A stretch of 14,882 bases of DNA from Flavobacteriia bacterium (GTDB lineage Bacteria; Bacteroidota; Bacteroidia; Flavobacteriales; Schleiferiaceae), in the NCBI GenBank assembly GCA_949516455.1, contig CATILC010000124.1:1-14882 (forward strand), given 5' to 3'. The notes below the pieces were generated by a model that searched no databases, was not told the DNA's origin, and was given only the letters and a program-made list of their open reading frames with translations. Numbering within the stretch: position 1 is the first letter of the stretch; each line of letters starts with the position of its first letter. Below, in pieces: positions 14,299 through 14,882 of the stretch. Made by a program: the position numbers and the translations under genes.

Positions 14299-14306
14299 CA
14301 AATTTG
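14299..14306 (+). promoter_or_regulatory. Near-consensus Bacteroidota -7 box before the mutase gene
   Basis: CAAATTTG differs from TAnnTTTG at one position and is followed by CACC, a context often seen in Bacteroidota promoters. It ends 7 bases before the ATG at 14314, implying a very short leader. No good -33 TTTG was found at the expected distance. Confidence 0.4.
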
Positions 14307-14313
14307 CACCCCC

Positions 14314-14882
14314 ATGCAAAACCCACCGATATACACGCCCAAGAACAAGGTCCGCATCGTCACGGCCGCATCATTGTTCGATGGCCACGATGCAGCCATC
14401 AACATCATGCGGCGCATCATTCAGGCGACGGGCTGTGAAGTGATCCATCTCGGACACGACCGCAGCGTAGAGGAAGTGGTCCATACCGCGATACAGGAAG
14501 ATGCGCAGGCCATTGCCATGACTTCCTACCAGGGCGGTCACAATGAGTACTTCAAATTCATGGTCGATCTGCTCAAGGAAACAGGGGCCGAGCACATCAA
14601 AATATTCGGCGGAGGAGGCGGCGTCATCCTGCCGGAGGAGATCGAGGAATTGATGGCCTATGGGGTAACGCGTATCTACAGTCCGGACGACGGCCGGGCC
14701 ATGGGGCTGCAGGGCATGATCAACGATCTGGTCGAAAAAAGTGATTTCCAGCTGGGCGAAACCCTTCAGAAGGAAATGGAGACGCTCGACACGGACCACT
14801 ATGGTTCGGTGGCGCGCGTGATCACGGCCTTTGAGAATTATTCCGATGTCCATGAAGATCTGCGCGGCGAGATCAACGAGCG
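14314..14882 (+). CDS. IcmF-type fused acyl-CoA mutase, N-terminal B12-binding domain, 3' truncated
   Basis: The frame is open from the ATG at 14314 to the right edge, giving 189 complete codons. The fragment is a cobalamin-binding domain: L-F-D-G-H-D-A-A with the axial ligand His25, then S-Y-Q-G-G-H (71-76) and five glycines at 99-103, matching the D-x-H, S-x-x and G-G blocks of B12-dependent mutases. The final G of the usual D-x-H-x-x-G is Ala28. A B12 domain at the very N-terminus, with A-A-S-L-F-D-G-H-D-A-A-I-N-I-M-R-R, points to IcmF, in which a B12 domain, a MeaB-like GTPase chaperone and the mutase barrel are fused in roughly 1,100 residues. IcmF isomerises isobutyryl-CoA and n-butyryl-CoA, or related acyl-CoAs. 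A separate small B12 subunit is less likely. The gene appears independent of the upstream operon. Confidence 0.85.
   Translation, partial: MQNPPIYTPKNKVRIVTAASLFDGHDAAINIMRRIIQATGCEVIHLGHDRSVEEVVHTAIQEDAQAIAMTSYQGGHNEYFKFMVDLLKETGAEHIKIFGGGGGVILPEEIEELMAYGVTRIYSPDDGRAMGLQGMINDLVEKSDFQLGETLQKEMETLDTDHYGSVARVITAFENYSDVHEDLRGEINE

Noticed and set aside
14371..14853. 160-codon open frame on the minus strand opposite the B12-domain gene
   Set aside because: The + strand carries the diagnostic cobalamin-binding motifs and is open to the edge. The antisense frame is a by-product of codon bias.

Overview
The window looks like chromosomal DNA from a member of the Bacteroidota with fairly high GC (mid-50s percent by eye). 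The signs are a Bacteroidota-type -7 promoter box (TAATTTTG, 2924-2931), starts without obvious Shine-Dalgarno sequences, and Bacteroidota-style families: a Vps10/sortilin-like Asp-box propeller protein, a polysaccharide-deacetylase-like protein with the family's own N-terminal domain, and an IcmF-type B12-dependent mutase. Every gene reads on the + strand and coding density is very high. No RNA gene, insertion sequence, CRISPR array or attachment site was seen, and no gene-free stretch exceeds about 120 bases.

Layout. (1) 1-2886: C-terminal part of a large exported beta-propeller protein, cut by the left edge. (2) 2947-5556: a 2-oxoglutarate/Fe(II) oxygenase followed with zero spacing by a one-polypeptide ABC exporter. 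(3) 5557-5629: a short spacer with a UUCG-type hairpin and three TTTC-(n)-TCGG elements about 20 bases apart. (4) 5630-13136: a tightly packed run of radC, UDP-GlcNAc 2-epimerase (wecB type), an alpha/alpha-toroid protein of unknown function, an AAC(3)-fold N-acyltransferase, a FabG-like SDR, a polysaccharide-deacetylase-like protein, a FemAB/GNAT-like transferase and a YjjG-type HAD phosphatase. Most junctions from wecB onward overlap by 1-23 bases, including GTGA and ATGA overlaps. (5) 13182-14198: an extended SDR of the dihydroflavonol-reductase type. (6) 14314-right edge: the B12-binding N-terminus of an IcmF-like acyl-CoA mutase.

Taken together, 6338-12447 reads as a small operon that makes or modifies an amino-sugar-containing surface molecule. 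WecB would provide the ManNAc branch, the AAC(3)-like enzyme would N-acylate an amino group, and the SDR could reduce a sugar or acyl intermediate. The deacetylase-like, FemAB-like and toroid proteins would carry out further tailoring. No glycosyltransferase, Wzx flippase or Wzy polymerase lies inside the window. Either these sit elsewhere, or the pathway makes something smaller than a classical polysaccharide. The oxygenase/ABC-exporter pair just upstream may belong to the same process, but that is inference from position. The most notable unknowns are the toroid protein, the acyltransferase/SDR pairing, and the deacetylase-like/FemAB-like pair.
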